A DNA stretch of 64,000 bases, taken from assembly GCA_029783825.1 (NCBI GenBank), contig JAREIK010002450.1, positions 1,307,039 to 1,371,038 of the forward strand. The letters run 5' to 3'. A model generated the notes under the pieces. It was not told where the DNA came from and did not search any database. It saw nothing but the letters and a program-made list of their open reading frames with translations. The DNA comes from Sapria himalayana (Eukaryota > Streptophyta > Magnoliopsida > Malpighiales > Rafflesiaceae). Shown piece by piece: positions 62,561 through 64,000 of this stretch. Each line of letters begins with the position of its first letter. Position 1 is the first letter of the stretch. A program made the position numbers and the translations under genes.

Positions 62561-63660
62561 TGATGAGTGGTTACGAGAGGAGATGAGTGGTTGCAAAAGA
62601 AAAAAAAAAGGAGATACAAAAAAAGAATGAATAGATACAAGAGTAAATTAAAGAGATGAAAAAAAGAAAGAAAGAAAGACTGAAAAGAGAAGAAGAAAAG
62701 CAACAAAAATTTTAAAAGATGGAGAAAATTATATGTAAGTTGATAGCGTCTTCTTCTCTTTTTTATCATTATGAAGAAGATCCACATCCATATCATTAGA
62801 GAAAAATACTCATTTTGACAATGATCCATAATAATTTCTTATGTTAATTTATTATGTTTTTGCAAAAAAATTTGTTGTGTCAAACCTTTTTTTTCATGTT
62901 CCTATTTTGGATGTAATATATCTGTAATAGGATGGTTGGACTTTGATGTTATACTTTATAGTGGATGTTATGTGAATGTTATTAGATGAATAATATTTAA
63001 GCATAAACTAGATTATAGGATATTTAATTTTTATATGCATTTGTATATTGTATGCATCATTCAGAACTGCAACAAAATGATATTTATATGTTTTTAGATA
63101 TTTATGAGTGTGTGTGTGTGTCATCTGTTTATAGTTTTGTTTATAAAATGAGTTGATGCATAAATTGGATGGTTGCATGTGCATCCAAGAATTTAGAGAT
63201 TGTTGGTTTGAATCTCACTCTCTCCTTTCGTCGTTGCAATATCGCTCTATCCATTTATTTAAATATATATATTTCTTTAAATCCACTGATATGGCATTGC
63301 AAGGAAAAAAATTAGTTTTCAATTTTTAGTGTATTAAAATGTAAATAGTTTTGGTGTATTTTTTAAAATATTAAAATTTAGGGGTATTTTTTTACCGGTG
63401 CACCAAAACTTAAGCCTCTCGAAATTTTCTTTAATTGTTTGGATCACAATTTTAAATTTTCACTCCCAGATTAGGTGTTGATCTTTAGAATTCACATTTT
63501 TTTTTGTTTAAATTATCATTACAAACCAAAAATATTTATCATTTTTCAACCAAATTTTTTTTAATAATTTATTCACCAAATCTATAAATATGTACATATT
63601 TCTAAAATTAAATACTCATCTTGAAATTATTCCTCTACCCTTGAGGTTAGATGAAATATA
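62561..63660. other. AT-rich sequence downstream of the CACTA coding relic
   Basis: It contains a purine-rich GAAA tract at about 62595-62720 and a (GT)n run near 63110. A GGTTTGAATCTCACTC stretch at 63206-63221 resembles a pol III B box, but no convincing A box or SINE tail accompanies it. Otherwise nothing is recognised. Confidence 0.4.
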
Positions 63661-64000
63661 TGTTCACATTTTTAAATACTCATCTTGTGAATATACATAT
63701 ATTTATATGTGTGTGTGTGTGTGCACTATATATATATATATATATATATATGCACAATAGATATTCATGAAACAAAATAAAAACAATACCCTCGAGGTTA
63801 GTATTAAAAACAATACATTTTTTTTCCAAAATAAAAAATATACATTTCCAGGAACTTATATTTATGAATATATAGATATTCATAAAATATTTTTGAAAAT
63901 GTATTAATGTGCATGTGCCCTATGTATAATATATCCATATATGTAAATATGCATATATATATATATATATATTGCATAGATGAAGTATATTTATTCCATG
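63661..64000. repeat. TG and TA microsatellites at the window edge
   Basis: (GT)n at about 63709-63722, (TA)n at 63727-63751 and 63953-63971, in AT-rich sequence with duplicated ACAATACCCTCGAGGTTAG-type words nearby. Confidence 0.9.

Noticed and set aside
63160..63260. tRNA or SINE suggested by GGTTTGAATCTCACTC
   Set aside because: Only a B-box-like stretch is present; there is no convincing A box, cloverleaf or tail.

Overview
This is nuclear DNA from a flowering plant. It is very AT-rich and almost entirely made of decayed transposable elements: hAT, CACTA (En/Spm) and Ty1/copia relics, a probable SINE, and large minisatellites. Protein families and GT-AG introns show that it is plant DNA, but the species cannot be told from the sequence. 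The hAT termini carry GC-rich subterminal blocks that stand out sharply from the AT-rich background.

The one host gene I can support lies on the minus strand from 54666 down to 10301. It has three short exons (54544..54666, 30774..30889, 10301..10733) whose splice phases join exactly into one 223-codon reading frame. The two introns are about 23.7 kb and 20.0 kb, so a 672-nt coding sequence occupies about 44.4 kb. The N-terminal half resembles the COMPASS-Shg1/BOD1 domain, which suggests a small subunit of a Set1-type H3K4 methyltransferase complex. The C-terminal part is acidic and carries two PPGF motifs.

Layout: 1-1407 CA-rich minisatellite; 2470-4645 hAT relic; 4650-6325 second minisatellite with a 138-bp higher-order repeat; 6326-7825 5' part of a CACTA element; 7826-9300 unrecognised decayed sequence; 10301 end of the gene. 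Intron 2 (10734-30773) holds hAT termini, a minus-strand copia relic, several hAT copies, a GCCTC pentamer array, one complete hAT element (25310-28927, perfect 8-bp target duplication) set inside a probable copia relic, and a SINE-like sequence. Intron 1 (30890-54543) holds duplicated AT-rich segments, two plus-strand copia relics, a hAT deletion derivative (36148-37379), a GC-rich hAT-like element (38266-38922) and minus-strand hAT copies at 41888-45725 and 46905-50022. Upstream of the gene, 55227-62560 is a plus-strand CACTA relic with recognisable TNP2, DUF4218, DUF4216 and Transposase_24 segments.

No transposase reading frame is intact. Four elements still have perfect 8-bp target duplications and one has a 7/8 match, so hAT activity here was fairly recent. 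No tRNA, rRNA, CRISPR array or bacterial-type operon was seen.
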